This document shows, in pieces, positions 35,628 through 44,563 of a DNA stretch of 49,704 bases (positions within the stretch are counted from its first letter, which is position 1; each line of letters begins with the position of its first letter). The notes under the pieces are model-generated. The model was not told where the DNA came from. It ran no database searches and saw only the letters and a program-made list of their open reading frames with translations. Both the position numbers and the translations under genes were made by a program. This DNA is from an uncultured Chthoniobacterales bacterium (GTDB lineage Bacteria > Verrucomicrobiota > Verrucomicrobiia > Chthoniobacterales > UBA10450). Location: contig CADCTA010000049.1 of the NCBI GenBank assembly GCA_902805675.1, forward strand, positions 1-49,704, given 5' to 3'.

Positions 35628-36536
35628 ATGCTTCCACCCACCGCCGTCGCGCTGCGCAAGCCGCTCGACGCCTTCGCCTCGACCACCATGGTGGTGCTGT
35701 GTGTTTGCTGGGGTCTCCAGCAGGTGGCGATGAAAGCCGCCGCGCCGCTCATGCACCCGACCTTGCAAATCGGCTGCAGGTCGCTGCTTGCCGCGCTCCT
35801 TGTGGTCGGTTGGATCCTGGCGCGGCGAGAGCGCTTCTCTCTCGGCGATGGAACACTGCGGGCCGGGTTGCTCGTCGGCGTTCTCTTTGGGGCGGAGTTT
35901 GTGGCCGTGGCTCTCGGCGTGCAATTCACCACCGCGGGCCACATGACGGTCTTCCTCTACACCGCTCCCATCTTCGCGGCGCTGGGTCTTCATTGCGTCG
36001 TCGAAGAGGAACGCCTGACGCGGCGGCAATGGCTCGGGGTGGCGGTGGCATTCGCCGGCATCGCCACCGCGTTTTCGGGAAGCCTCTTTGCGCCAGGTGG
36101 CGCCAACCTCCTCGTGGGCGACGCGCTGGGCATCCTGGCGGGCATGCTCTGGGGAGCGACGACTGTGGTCATCCGCGCCAGCCGGCTCTCCGAAGCCGCG
36201 CCATCGAAGACGCTCCTCTATCAGCTGCTCGGAGCCGCCATCCTCCTTCTGCCGCTTGCGTGGTGGAGCGGCGAGCTCGGCAGAGTCGTCCCCTCGCCTG
36301 GCCTTTGGTGGAATCTCGCGTTTCAGACGGTGGTCGTCGGGTTCGCCAGCTTCCTTATCTGGTTCTGGCTCATGCGCACGTACCTCGCTTCGCGCATGTC
36401 CATCTTCTCCTTCCTCACTCCATTGTTTGGCGTCGCCTTCGGGGTGCTGTTCCTCAGGGAGCAGCTCGATGCCGCGTTTGTCGTCGGCTCGATTCTCGTG
36501 CTGGTCGGAATCACCTGCGTAAACCTGCGGAAGTAG
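35628..36536 (+). CDS. EamA-family (DMT superfamily) transporter
   Basis: A 302-aa inner-membrane protein with about ten hydrophobic segments in two EamA halves (about 15-145 and 155-295). VVLCVCWGLQQVAMKAAAPL, AVALGVQFTTAGHMTVFLYT and FSFLTPLFGVAFGVLFLREQ are typical of drug/metabolite exporters. The solute is unknown. The start is ATG 35628; the frame extends upstream to 35502 with no likeness. It diverges from the subtilase gene with about 160 bases between. Confidence 0.92.
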   Translation: MLPPTAVALRKPLDAFASTTMVVLCVCWGLQQVAMKAAAPLMHPTLQIGCRSLLAALLVVGWILARRERFSLGDGTLRAGLLVGVLFGAEFVAVALGVQFTTAGHMTVFLYTAPIFAALGLHCVVEEERLTRRQWLGVAVAFAGIATAFSGSLFAPGGANLLVGDALGILAGMLWGATTVVIRASRLSEAAPSKTLLYQLLGAAILLLPLAWWSGELGRVVPSPGLWWNLAFQTVVVGFASFLIWFWLMRTYLASRMSIFSFLTPLFGVAFGVLFLREQLDAAFVVGSILVLVGITCVNLRK

Positions 36537-36705
36537 AGCGAGTGGCCGAGCGTTCGGTCGGATGAAGGATCTCAGCGAGCCGCCTGCCGAGCGTCTTTCG
36601 GCCGCGAAAGCGAGGGCGACCTCGCGTCTGTCCGGGGGCGGATCGCTACGGTTTCCGCCCTTTCTTACCCCTCCATTCTTACTTACGTGCGATCAGTTCT
36701 AAGCA

Positions 36706-37008
36706 GTGAATCTCATCGTCGCACAGAGCCAGAAGTACGAAGGCAACCAAACGTGGCGATGGTCGCTCTGGATCGAGGGCTTACCGGCGGACCTCGACCG
36801 CATCAAGTCTGTCACCTACACGCTGCACCCGACCTTTCCGGAACCGATCCGCACCGTCACCGACCGGGCGAGCAAGTTTCAGCTCCGCTGCTCAGGCTGG
36901 GGTATTTTCAGGATTCCCGTGAGGGTGCGGCTGAAGGAGGGCGGAACCGTTGAGCTCGCGCATCAGCTGCAGTTTGCGGTCCCGCGTAATCTCCGGGAGG
37001 AGGATTAG
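36706..37008 (+). CDS. Stand-alone pYEATS domain protein
   Basis: A 100-aa protein starting at GTG 36706. The pattern RWSLWIEGLPADLDRIKSVT, YTLHPTFPEPIRTVTDRASK, LRCSGWGIFRIPVRVRLKEG is that of the prokaryotic YEATS domain, related to eukaryotic histone-acyl-lysine readers. In bacteria pYEATS is usually fused to TIR, SLATT or other effector-associated domains in predicted conflict or signalling systems. Here it is alone and complete. What it recognises is not known. Neighbours are EamA upstream and repeat R2 with TerB genes downstream. The stretch 36537-36705 has no feature. Confidence 0.8.
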   Translation: MNLIVAQSQKYEGNQTWRWSLWIEGLPADLDRIKSVTYTLHPTFPEPIRTVTDRASKFQLRCSGWGIFRIPVRVRLKEGGTVELAHQLQFAVPRNLREED

Positions 37009-37084
37009 CAGTCTGTCCGGCGACTCGCTGGTGCGGACCGTTTTGCCCAACAAGCGTTTTACCCTGCGGACCGGTTCGCGAAGA

Positions 37085-37320
37085 GATATGTGAATGGGGA
37101 AAGCAGGCAATAGGGATTGGGAATTCCGAGATGGACGGCAAAGCCGCTCGGGCAGGCAAGACGGCGGAGTGGGACCACGCCGGCTGGACCCTGACGCGCG
37201 CGAGGTTAGCGCGTGACCGAGTGGGAGCGAGTGAATCAATGCGAAGCGCCGGCGCGCAGCATCCCAAGACATCCTGCACTCCTTCTTCTTCCTGCGTTCC
37301 TGCTTTCCTGATTCATCATC
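37085..37320. repeat. Purine-rich TIR repeat (MITE-like), copy R2, long form
   Basis: The right end is intact (TTCCTGCGTTCCTGCTTTCC then TGATTCATCATC, to 37320), while the left end (GGGGAAAGCAGGCAATAGGG around 37096-37115) is diverged. Its interior shares blocks with copy R4, such as CCGAG-TGGACGGC and the GCGC...CGAAAGAC-like stretch before the right end, but contains an extra about 80 bases. About 50 bases downstream lies the end of a TerB-gene fragment. Confidence 0.8.
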
Positions 37321-37371
37321 GGTTTCCACGGTTCCGACGGTGCACCAGCGAGGACCCTGTTCGCGCAGGAG

Positions 37372-37552
37372 TTAGCCGATTCCCTTCATGAGCCCGCCCA
37401 GACCGGCGCCCTGAAGCTTCTGGCTTTGCTGCATCATCTGCAGACCGGATTGCTCGGCCAGTGTTTTACACTGCTCCAGAGTAGCTGGAATTTCGACTGC
37501 AGAGTCGGCATCTCGAGTGGGCGGCCGGCAGCGTAGCAGGCCTGCGGCCGGC
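37372..37552 (-). pseudogene. C-terminal remnant of a TerB-domain gene paralogue
   Basis: DNA here aligns with the 3' end of the intact gene at 38336-39301 without gaps over about 140 bases; 49 of the first 60 bases match. The encoded end reads KTLAEQSGLQMMQQSQKLQG then AGLGGLMKGIG and stop, against KTLAEQYGPQIMQQSRQLQG then GGLGGLMKGVV. The similarity continues in another frame up to about 37552, showing a frameshift, and stops there. The N-terminal about 85 percent is absent. It lies between repeat R2 and a DUF6090-like gene. Confidence 0.8.
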
Positions 37553-37592
37553 ACTTCGACGTAGGGCTACTTTCCGATCCCACTCTGGCCAA

Positions 37593-38237
37593 TCAATTAG
37601 GCGGCCGCCGCTCCGCCTGGATCTGGGTGAGTAACTCCGTCTCCGCTTTTTCCAGGTCTCGGAAGAACTCTGCCGCGTCCTCGAGACCCTTCGGGTACCA
37701 CGCGAACCGCTCCCGTAGTTGCTTCGTCGCAGGATCGTAGAAGAAGCCGGCGCCCTCGCCGACATTCGGCACGATCAGCTGGTCGCTCAGTTTCTCATAC
37801 CGCGCCATGGCCGCGATGCGGGAGCGCATGGTCGACTCCACGGCGCGTAACGCCCCCAGCGTCTTCGGGCTGAGTAACTGCGCGCCGCCGGATTGCAGAA
37901 GCGTCGCGACATCGGTGGGACTGTAATCGGTAATGAACACAAACATGCCGAGCACCGGCATTTCTCCCGCCTCCACGCTCTTCCGGAATGCCGCCGCGGC
38001 CGGGGCGAGCTGGTTGGCGTCGGCGCGGGCATCGTCGATTGCTTTCCGCACATCCTGCTCGAGCGAGGCGAGGATCGCATCCCGGCGTTCGGCATCGCGC
38101 TGGCGCTCCTGGTAGCCATTGAGCCAAAAAGCGGCGTAAGCGCCGACGAACACCAGGATCAGCTCCGCGGCCCAGCGGCCGAGCTTGCGCGCGATCGGCG
38201 CCCTGTCGCGAGTGAGGGGCGGCGCTGGCGGCTCCAT
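37593..38237 (-). CDS. DUF6090-like membrane-anchored protein
   Basis: A 214-aa protein with one N-terminal membrane segment (WAAELILVFVGAYAAFWLNG, about 23-42) followed by a long, mainly helical and charged cytoplasmic or periplasmic part (YQERQRDAERRDAILASLEQ). The block ELILVFVGAYAAFWLNGYQE is characteristic of DUF6090-type proteins, whose function is unknown. It lies between the intact TerB gene and the TerB remnant, all on one strand. Confidence 0.75.
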   Translation of the reverse strand: MEPPAPPLTRDRAPIARKLGRWAAELILVFVGAYAAFWLNGYQERQRDAERRDAILASLEQDVRKAIDDARADANQLAPAAAAFRKSVEAGEMPVLGMFVFITDYSPTDVATLLQSGGAQLLSPKTLGALRAVESTMRSRIAAMARYEKLSDQLIVPNVGEGAGFFYDPATKQLRERFAWYPKGLEDAAEFFRDLEKAETELLTQIQAERRPPN

Positions 38238-38335
38238 TGGACGAGGACTAGGCGGCTCCGTTCGTCCTGAAAAGGAGAATTAACCCTATCGAGGAATGAA
38301 CCGGGAGAGCGAGCCGCCGACTGCCACCGCGGCCA

Positions 38336-39301
38336 CTAAACGACGCCCTTCATCAGCCCGCCCAAACCGCCACCCTGAAGCTGACGGCTCTGCTGCATGA
38401 TCTGTGGACCGTATTGCTCCGCCAGCGTTTTACCCTGCTCCAGGAGCGGCTGGAATTTCGCCTGCAGAGTAGGCATGTCGAGCGTGCGCCCTGCATCGTA
38501 GTAGGCCTGTGCCAGGTTGCCGAGGGCGTAGGTGGAGGCGAACGACATCGCTGCGCCCGTAGCGGCCTCGCCGATGCTCCCGCCGAGACGACCGACAGCT
38601 TTGCGCGCCACACCTTTGATCAGACGGCGGGCGAAGCCTTCCACCATTTGCGAGGCGAGACCTATCCCCGCCGCCGCCATGAATTCGCCGATCGATTTGC
38701 GGTCCGGCTCAAACCCGCGCTCTTTCCCGATCTGGTAGACCAGCTTCATCTGGGTCGGCACGATCGCGAGCGTCGCCATCGTCTGCGGCAACAGCTCGAG
38801 CGCGCCGGCGATCGTCGCGTAGCGGAGGATCATCGCGTCAGTCGCTTCGGCCTGCGCCGTCGACGCGGGCTGCGGCTGCGATGGTAGTGGCGGAGGCGCT
38901 GCCGCTGCCGCCGCTGCGGGCACAGCTGTCAGCGCACGCACTTCCTCTACGGCGGTGTCGGTCTCGGCGGGAGAAAGAGCGAGCGCACTGTGCAGTCCGG
39001 TGAGGAATTGCTTCTCGGCTGTGCTGCGATCATCGGCAGCGTCGCACACCGCGAGAGCCAGTTCGTAGGCGAGCTGGCGAGCGCCGGACGTGGTGAGACG
39101 CGCGGCGACGGCGGCGGGCTCGGGTTTGCGTAGCAGCACCTCATGGTAAAGCGCAGAGAGATCCACCTCCGAGCCACGGAACGACTCGGCGATCTTGCGA
39201 ATCTGTTCCCGCTCGCGCTCGTGCTTCTCGCCATCGGCAAACGCCGCCATCAGGCAAAGCGTGAGAATGGCTTCCGTCTCGTCAGGCGTGAGGTCGTTCA
39301 T
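38336..39301 (-). CDS. TerB-domain protein with C-terminal DUF697/EcsC-like helical region
   Basis: A 321-aa protein. Residues about 1-140 form a TerB-like helical domain (ILTLCLMAAFADGEKHERER, IAESFRGSEVDLSALYHEVL, CDAADDRSTAEKQFLTGLHS); the acidic ADGEK segment corresponds to the metal-binding region of TerB. After a Pro/Ala linker (140-150), residues 160-275 resemble DUF697-type membrane-interacting helices (LAIVPTQMKLVYQIGKERGF, LIKGVARKAVGRLGGSIGEA). The C-terminus is Gln/Gly-rich (GGGLGGLMKGVV). TerB proteins act in tellurite/stress-response networks; the exact role is unknown. Fragments of relatives of this gene occur at 37.4, 47.3, 47.8, 48.6 and 48.8 kb. Confidence 0.82.
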   Translation of the reverse strand: MNDLTPDETEAILTLCLMAAFADGEKHEREREQIRKIAESFRGSEVDLSALYHEVLLRKPEPAAVAARLTTSGARQLAYELALAVCDAADDRSTAEKQFLTGLHSALALSPAETDTAVEEVRALTAVPAAAAAAAPPPLPSQPQPASTAQAEATDAMILRYATIAGALELLPQTMATLAIVPTQMKLVYQIGKERGFEPDRKSIGEFMAAAGIGLASQMVEGFARRLIKGVARKAVGRLGGSIGEAATGAAMSFASTYALGNLAQAYYDAGRTLDMPTLQAKFQPLLEQGKTLAEQYGPQIMQQSRQLQGGGLGGLMKGVV

Positions 39302-39808
39302 GCGGTCTGTTTCCCATGGTGAGAACGCGAGCGCAACCGAGCGTCGCCGGCCTTGCTGGAGAAGGCGGAAGCAAAGGGCGCCGACGTGGCAACGGGTTCA
39401 CGCTCCCGGTCAGCCACTCGCCGGGTCGGGACATCGCGCTGCGATGTCCGAGATGCGTCGCAGGTTCTAAAGGTGCCGGAATGACTACCCGCCGCAGACG
39501 CGCCTCCAACGCAGCCATCGTTCACATTTATGAGCAGCATCGGCACGACATAGCCGAAGCCCACGCGCACGTGCACGTGCATCGGCGCGTCCTTGCGCAT
39601 CGGGAACACCACGCCACGGAGCAACAGCGCGGGCAGCGGGCGACGTGCGGTCCTGCGCTGCGAGCAACACAGACAAGCGGACCGGACAAGCGTAGGTTCG
39701 GTCGACTCGGCGGGCCGCCGTCGAGGCTTCCTCGTTGTCGCCGGAACTGTAGGAACAGCGCCGCTGACACGTGCAGGTAATTCGGAGGAAGGTTCCTAGA
39801 CCGTCTGC
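39302..39808. other. Gene-free stretch
   Basis: About 500 bases with only shadow-like frames. It contains the short hairpin 39429-39449 and a palindromic GCACGTGCACGTGC near 39567. No RNA gene or transposase is seen. It should hold the promoter of the TerB gene. Confidence 0.5.
39429..39449. repeat. Short perfect hairpin of the GGAC..GTCC family, copy 1
   Basis: GGACATCGC-GCT-GCGATGTCC is a 9-bp perfect stem with a 3-base loop. The same 21 bases recur at 47870-47890, and a variant with GGACGCCGC-AGC-GCGGCGTCC at 47948-47968. Confidence 0.8.
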
Positions 39809-40282
39809 CTACTGCGGCTCCTGAACCGAGGAGGCGTGGAAATGCACGATTCGCCAGCTGCTCTGATCCCGCCGGAAAAGGATGGAGCGGCGACCGATGC
39901 TGCCTTTCCCTCCGAGCTCGAAGCTGGCCATAGCTAAGTCGCCATAGTTTTGCACCTGCAGGTTCGCCGGTTGGATGTTCAGGCGAGCAGCGCCTTTTTC
40001 CTTCGCCATCTCGAAGAAACGGTGAAAAGCGGCGGTCACATCCTTCTTGCCAAAGACCCGGGCAGAAGGGAACGGCCCGGGAGGGAAGAACATGGTCACG
40101 TCGTCAGCGAAGAACGCGTCGAACCGCGCCGGATCGAGTGCATTGAATGCTTCCACAAATGCGATTGCAGTCTGCTCCGCCGACTCGCTCGTTACTGGTG
40201 GGGCGGACGGAGTTGCAAAGGTTTGAGCTGAAACAACAAGCGCTCCGCACAAAGGCGCGGCAATGAATCTCAAAAGGCGCAT
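39809..40282 (-). CDS. SnoaL-like / DUF4440-type exported protein
   Basis: A 157-aa protein from ATG 40282, with a signal peptide (LLRFIAAPLCGALVVSAQTF). The mature part has an NTF2-like fold: AIAFVEAFNALDPARFDAFF, ADDVTMFFPPGPFPS and SSWRIVHFHASS are typical of the SgcJ/DUF4440 group. The function is unknown; these folds often bind small hydrophobic ligands. It is 36 bases downstream of the redoxin gene and is probably the last gene of the ABC-transporter operon. Confidence 0.85.
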   Translation of the reverse strand: MRLLRFIAAPLCGALVVSAQTFATPSAPPVTSESAEQTAIAFVEAFNALDPARFDAFFADDVTMFFPPGPFPSARVFGKKDVTAAFHRFFEMAKEKGAARLNIQPANLQVQNYGDLAMASFELGGKGSIGRRSILFRRDQSSWRIVHFHASSVQEPQ

Positions 40283-40318
40283 GAGGCTCTCCAGAAACGG
40301 GTCCATCAACACTGCGCG

Positions 40319-40933
40319 TCAGTACTTCACCGAGCAGCCGTACGGCTTCGTCTTTGCCGTCGTCACCGGCTTGCCGGCCAGCGCTTCGTCGAGCGCGACT
40401 TTGACGTAGTTCGTAGCGCCCGCGATGGCTTCGGGGCTGGTCGAGGGTGTGCTGTCGATGGCGCCCTGATAAATCACGTTGCCATCCGGGTTGATGACAA
40501 ACATGTGCGGCGTGGTTTTTGCGCCATAGGTTTGACCCGCTTTGCCATCAGGATCGAGGAGGAGGGCGCTCGGCTTCATTTTCCATTCGCTGATCCTGGC
40601 GCTAGCCTTCTCTGGTGTGAGATGGCCCTGTTTGAAGCGGGCGGAGGAGTTGATCGTCAGCCACACGACACCTTTGCCGGTAAATTCTTCCTGCAGCTTC
40701 TGCATGTTGCCGCTCTCGTAGTGCTTCTTCACGAACGGGCAGCCGGGATTGAACCATTCCAGGACGACAGTCTTTCCTCGGTATTGCGAAACGGTGTGGG
40801 TTTTACCGTTCGAATCCGTCACCGAAATGTCGGGCGCCGTCGCGCCGGCGGCCGGAGATTCGGGGATGGGAGCGTCCTTGCACGAAGTGGAAGCGAGACA
40901 GGCGAGAAGAGTGACGAGTAGTTTTGTTTTCAT
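40319..40933 (-). CDS. Redoxin-domain lipoprotein (AhpC/TSA-like)
   Basis: A 204-aa protein. The N-terminus LLVTLLACLASTSC ends in a weak lipobox Cys18, so it is probably a lipoprotein. The redoxin fold (about 30-180) has a single active-site Cys65 in LEWFNPGCPFVKKHYESG, the motif of the CPxxKxxY group rather than CxxC. A second Cys (C-terminal KPYGCSVKY) is conserved in relatives and may be the resolving Cys. It likely reduces peroxides or disulphides outside the inner membrane. Its ATG is 6 bases after the stop of the permease-peptidase gene, so translation may be coupled. Confidence 0.85.
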   Translation of the reverse strand: MKTKLLVTLLACLASTSCKDAPIPESPAAGATAPDISVTDSNGKTHTVSQYRGKTVVLEWFNPGCPFVKKHYESGNMQKLQEEFTGKGVVWLTINSSARFKQGHLTPEKASARISEWKMKPSALLLDPDGKAGQTYGAKTTPHMFVINPDGNVIYQGAIDSTPSTSPEAIAGATNYVKVALDEALAGKPVTTAKTKPYGCSVKY

Positions 40934-40939
40934 ATTTTA

Positions 40940-43900
40940 TCAGCGATGTGCGGTGAGAGTTCCAAGGTTTCCAAGACGAGGCTTCGGGTCAGAAATTCGG
41001 GAAACAGGCAGCACGTTGTCCGCTGAGTTCCGATCGATGTAGAAATTGTACGGGTCGACACCCGCGTGGCTCGGCTTTGTATCAACGACGAACTTCAGCA
41101 CCTGCTTGCCCGAGCGAATCGAGTGGCGCTCCATCATGATGACGTGCGATTTGTCGAACGCATCGCGGCCAGGTTCGGCGGTGAAAAGCCCGACTTCGAT
41201 GCGCTCATCGACGGCTGCGTCCCTTTCGATGCCGTTTTCCTCGATGTAGAGCTTCTTTGCTTCGATCGGCACCGTCACATCCCATTTGCCGTCGGGGCGA
41301 TGCACGGCCGTCGGCTCGTCGACTTTCAAGTCGTACAACGTGACGTGCTCGAAGAGATCGGTGATCAGCGCCTGCTGTTCGGGTGTCGGCGCTTCAGCGC
41401 GCAATGCGGCAATCAAATCGACCGAACGTGGATACGGCGGTCCCTGAAACTTGTACTGCTTCAACAGGGTGCGCAGCGCGCGATTGATCGCGTCTTCGCC
41501 CATCCGTCGTTGCAGCAGATACATCACGACGGCACCCTTGCGGGTGTTGATCCAGCTTTGACCCAGGACGCGCACGAGCGGCGGTTCGGGTTTTCCTGTA
41601 GAGCCGCGGCCCTTCAGATACTGGTCGAGCTGGAATTGGAGGGAGCGGCGGATTTTGTCCTCACCCAGCAGCTGCTTCGCCACCATCAACGCTGAGTATT
41701 GCGCGAGCGTTTCGGTGAGCACGTTTGCGCCTTCCGTTTCGGCGCCGCGCACCTGATGACCCCAATACTGATGCGCGAGCTCGTGCGCAGTTACGAACGT
41801 CACATGGTCAACAGTGTTGGGTGCGCGGAAGTCGGCGACGAACCCAAAATCCTCCGAATACGCGATGGTGCCGGGCAACGCCTGAGCGTAGTACTCGAAG
41901 CCGGGAAATTCGACGACGCGCACATGGTCGAATTGATAAGGACCGAAGTTAGTTTGGTAATAGTCGAGCGATGCCGCGAGCGCATCGAGCATGCGGTCGA
42001 CGTTCCATTCGTGCCCAGGGTGGTAATACACGCCGAGGTCGACGCCTCCGTGCATGCGATGCTTTTCTGCGTAGCGAGCCGATTGCACCGAGAAGAGCAC
42101 CAGGGCCGGCGCGCGCGACGCGAACCGCGCGGTACGCCTGCCATCAATCGTGACGTCCGAGACCTTGCTACCGGGCGCGATCGGCGTCTGATCCGCCGAC
42201 GTCGAGACGGTAATGTCCATCTTCGCCCATCCTTGACCGTTACTCGCTCGCGCTCTCGCGGAGAGATCGTCGAGCCTGGGCGGTTCGACTTCCGGCAGTC
42301 CATGTTTGCGACGCAGCGCGGGGTCCGTGATCAACCCGGCGTGGCTCATACCGATAAAAGGGATGAGTTCCCCGGTAGTTAGGAACGTACCGTTCTCGAT
42401 TAGCCTGATATTCGGACCGCCATTGGCGAAGCCGCGATGCCAGCGCAGTGTCTCGAATGTAAGCGCACGCTCTTCTCCGGGCTGCATCGGCGAGTCGAGG
42501 CGATAGATCCGGTAGCGGTGCTTCGTGTCGTTATGCACTAACCGTGCGCCATCAATGGTTGCACTGGTGATTTTGAACTGCTGGTCGATCAACCGCACGT
42601 GGATGTCCGGAATGCCCTGCGTCGTTAGGTTGCGCAGCACCATCCGACCCTTCGTGATGGCGCGTCGTTCCTCCGGATAAAGCGCGATTTCGAACGTCAG
42701 CTCTGCAATCGTTGGTTGCGGCAGTCCATGATACTTCCAGTAACGCTTCTCGAACTCGGCCGCATCAGCCTGAGCTTCGCCTGGCATCTTGTAGTCATTT
42801 AAGACGCTAGTGTTGTAGTAGGCGTACGCTCCGCTGGCGACGAACGTGAGGAGCGCAGCCGTGCCGATCCAGCCAGGCGCACCTCGCAGCCGCTTGCGCA
42901 CGAGTGCAAGCCGGGGCTTCAGCCGGACCTCCGTACCGCGGCGCCACAACAGATGCGCGGCGAGCAACAGCAGAACCGCGCAAGCTCCCCAATAGATGCG
43001 GAGCGTCCAGGCCCCGATCCAGAAAGAGCCTCCCGCGTTGAGATCGCTGAGCGGCGTGTCGGGTGTCGCGCCGAAGTTAAGAAGGTTGTGAATGAGCCCC
43101 GGAGGGATGGTTCGCCACATGACGAACAACACCATGATGCCCCAACCGACGGCTTTATGCGGGCTGAGCGACTGGACGAAGATGGTCAGCGCTGCGACGA
43201 GCATCACGTCGAAACTCGCCGGCAGCACGTACCAGATGATGTACTTCCCCAGTTCCAGCGCGGTGTAGCCGAGTGAGAGCTGGATGGTGATGGATGCGAT
43301 GACGTTGACTACGAGCATCGCGACGAGCACGAGGGCGAGCGCAACCGTTTTGGGGATGACATACGCCCAGTTGGGAAGCGACGTCGCGTCGACGATCTCG
43401 TGGATCTTGCGGTCACGTTCCCGCCATACGAGCTCACCCGCATAGAAGATTGCGACGAGGAGCTGAATCATGCCGAACCCTCCCGAGATTTCGGGGATCA
43501 TCGATAATGTCGTCGGATAGCTCGGCCTGCCGTCCGGGTCGCGCTGCGTCAGCAAGATATACAACGTCATGAAGAGGCCCCCGGCCATTAGCACGGCGAA
43601 GGCCGGGCTCTTGATGACTTGTCCAACTTCGAACCTGGTGCGCAGCCACAGCACTGCGCGCATCGCGCGTTTGTCATGTTGCGCTGACGGCAGTGACGTA
43701 GCCATCGCGATGTTGGCTGCTTCCGGTGAGTCGCGTCGCGCGAGTTTCTGCTGCTTCTGCTCGCGTTTCGACATTCCCTGCTCGGCGAAGCGGTATACGT
43801 AGTACGCGGCTGCGAGGCTCAGCAATGCGATCGCAATCCAGAGCAGTCGATTGTAGAGCAACGGCCCGGTGAAGTCCGGCAGCGTCGCGTTACGTTCGGC

Positions 43901-44563
43901 CACCGTCCAATAACGCGTGGCATCGTTGATGGCGCGCGCGCCGAACGGATCCGCGATAGCTGCAACCACGCGGCCGCCCAGCGCCTTCTCGAGAATGAAG
44001 TAACCAGAGAAGAAGCCGATCAGCCCGAGATATGTTGCCATCATCGAGCGCGTCACCGTCGCCAGCGCGAAGAAGATCGCGGATGTGAAAAGCAAGTTCG
44101 GCAGCCCGAATACGAAGTATCCGTAGAGATGATCGACCAGCCGGTTCGGACCGAGTGTGTTCGGATCAGCCGAAGGCATCAACGATCCGAGCAGACTCGC
44201 CGCCGGCACCAGCAGCATGCAAAGCGCGGCGATCGCAAACGCGCCCGCGAAACGCCCGATCAGGTAGTCGAACTTGGTGATCCGCGTGGAGCGAATGATC
44301 GGGCCGAAACCAGTTTCATCATCGCGGATCACCACGTTGGCGACGAACGCGGTGGTCACGAACATGAAGACGAGCGAGGTGACGACGTAGTTGCGCAGCG
44401 TGGTCGCCGCTCCGTTCTCCAGGAGCCCGGGGTCGGCGACCAGGACGATCTCCGTCGCCATGGCGACGAAGAAAAACGCGAACGTGCCCACCGCTGTCAC
44501 CCACAGAAGCGGGTTCCGAAACAGGTAACGGAATTCGAATCGAGCGATCTGGCCGAGCATCAT
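40940..44563 (-). CDS. ABC transporter permease fused to an M1 family metallopeptidase
   Basis: A 1207-aa protein. The N-terminal about 570 residues contain two blocks of membrane helices (ABC-2 type permease: FEFRYLFRNPLLWVTAVGTF; LVATLLVN-type segments) and the C-terminal about 600 form a periplasmic M1 peptidase. The zinc motif HELAHQYWGH (near residue 925) and the downstream Glu in LTETLAQYSALMV are intact. This domain order is known in Bacteroidota, Acidobacteriota and Verrucomicrobiota. It probably uses the adjacent ABC ATPase to couple ATP hydrolysis with peptide handling. The gene overlaps the ATPase by 4 bases and is followed by the redoxin gene at 6 bases. Confidence 0.92.
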   Translation of the reverse strand: MMLGQIARFEFRYLFRNPLLWVTAVGTFAFFFVAMATEIVLVADPGLLENGAATTLRNYVVTSLVFMFVTTAFVANVVIRDDETGFGPIIRSTRITKFDYLIGRFAGAFAIAALCMLLVPAASLLGSLMPSADPNTLGPNRLVDHLYGYFVFGLPNLLFTSAIFFALATVTRSMMATYLGLIGFFSGYFILEKALGGRVVAAIADPFGARAINDATRYWTVAERNATLPDFTGPLLYNRLLWIAIALLSLAAAYYVYRFAEQGMSKREQKQQKLARRDSPEAANIAMATSLPSAQHDKRAMRAVLWLRTRFEVGQVIKSPAFAVLMAGGLFMTLYILLTQRDPDGRPSYPTTLSMIPEISGGFGMIQLLVAIFYAGELVWRERDRKIHEIVDATSLPNWAYVIPKTVALALVLVAMLVVNVIASITIQLSLGYTALELGKYIIWYVLPASFDVMLVAALTIFVQSLSPHKAVGWGIMVLFVMWRTIPPGLIHNLLNFGATPDTPLSDLNAGGSFWIGAWTLRIYWGACAVLLLLAAHLLWRRGTEVRLKPRLALVRKRLRGAPGWIGTAALLTFVASGAYAYYNTSVLNDYKMPGEAQADAAEFEKRYWKYHGLPQPTIAELTFEIALYPEERRAITKGRMVLRNLTTQGIPDIHVRLIDQQFKITSATIDGARLVHNDTKHRYRIYRLDSPMQPGEERALTFETLRWHRGFANGGPNIRLIENGTFLTTGELIPFIGMSHAGLITDPALRRKHGLPEVEPPRLDDLSARARASNGQGWAKMDITVSTSADQTPIAPGSKVSDVTIDGRRTARFASRAPALVLFSVQSARYAEKHRMHGGVDLGVYYHPGHEWNVDRMLDALAASLDYYQTNFGPYQFDHVRVVEFPGFEYYAQALPGTIAYSEDFGFVADFRAPNTVDHVTFVTAHELAHQYWGHQVRGAETEGANVLTETLAQYSALMVAKQLLGEDKIRRSLQFQLDQYLKGRGSTGKPEPPLVRVLGQSWINTRKGAVVMYLLQRRMGEDAINRALRTLLKQYKFQGPPYPRSVDLIAALRAEAPTPEQQALITDLFEHVTLYDLKVDEPTAVHRPDGKWDVTVPIEAKKLYIEENGIERDAAVDERIEVGLFTAEPGRDAFDKSHVIMMERHSIRSGKQVLKFVVDTKPSHAGVDPYNFYIDRNSADNVLPVSRISDPKPRLGNLGTLTAHR

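Noticed and set aside
35481..36029. Upstream part of the long subtilase frame
   Set aside because: It overlaps the EamA gene on the other strand and lacks subtilase likeness; the signal-like start at 35468 is better.
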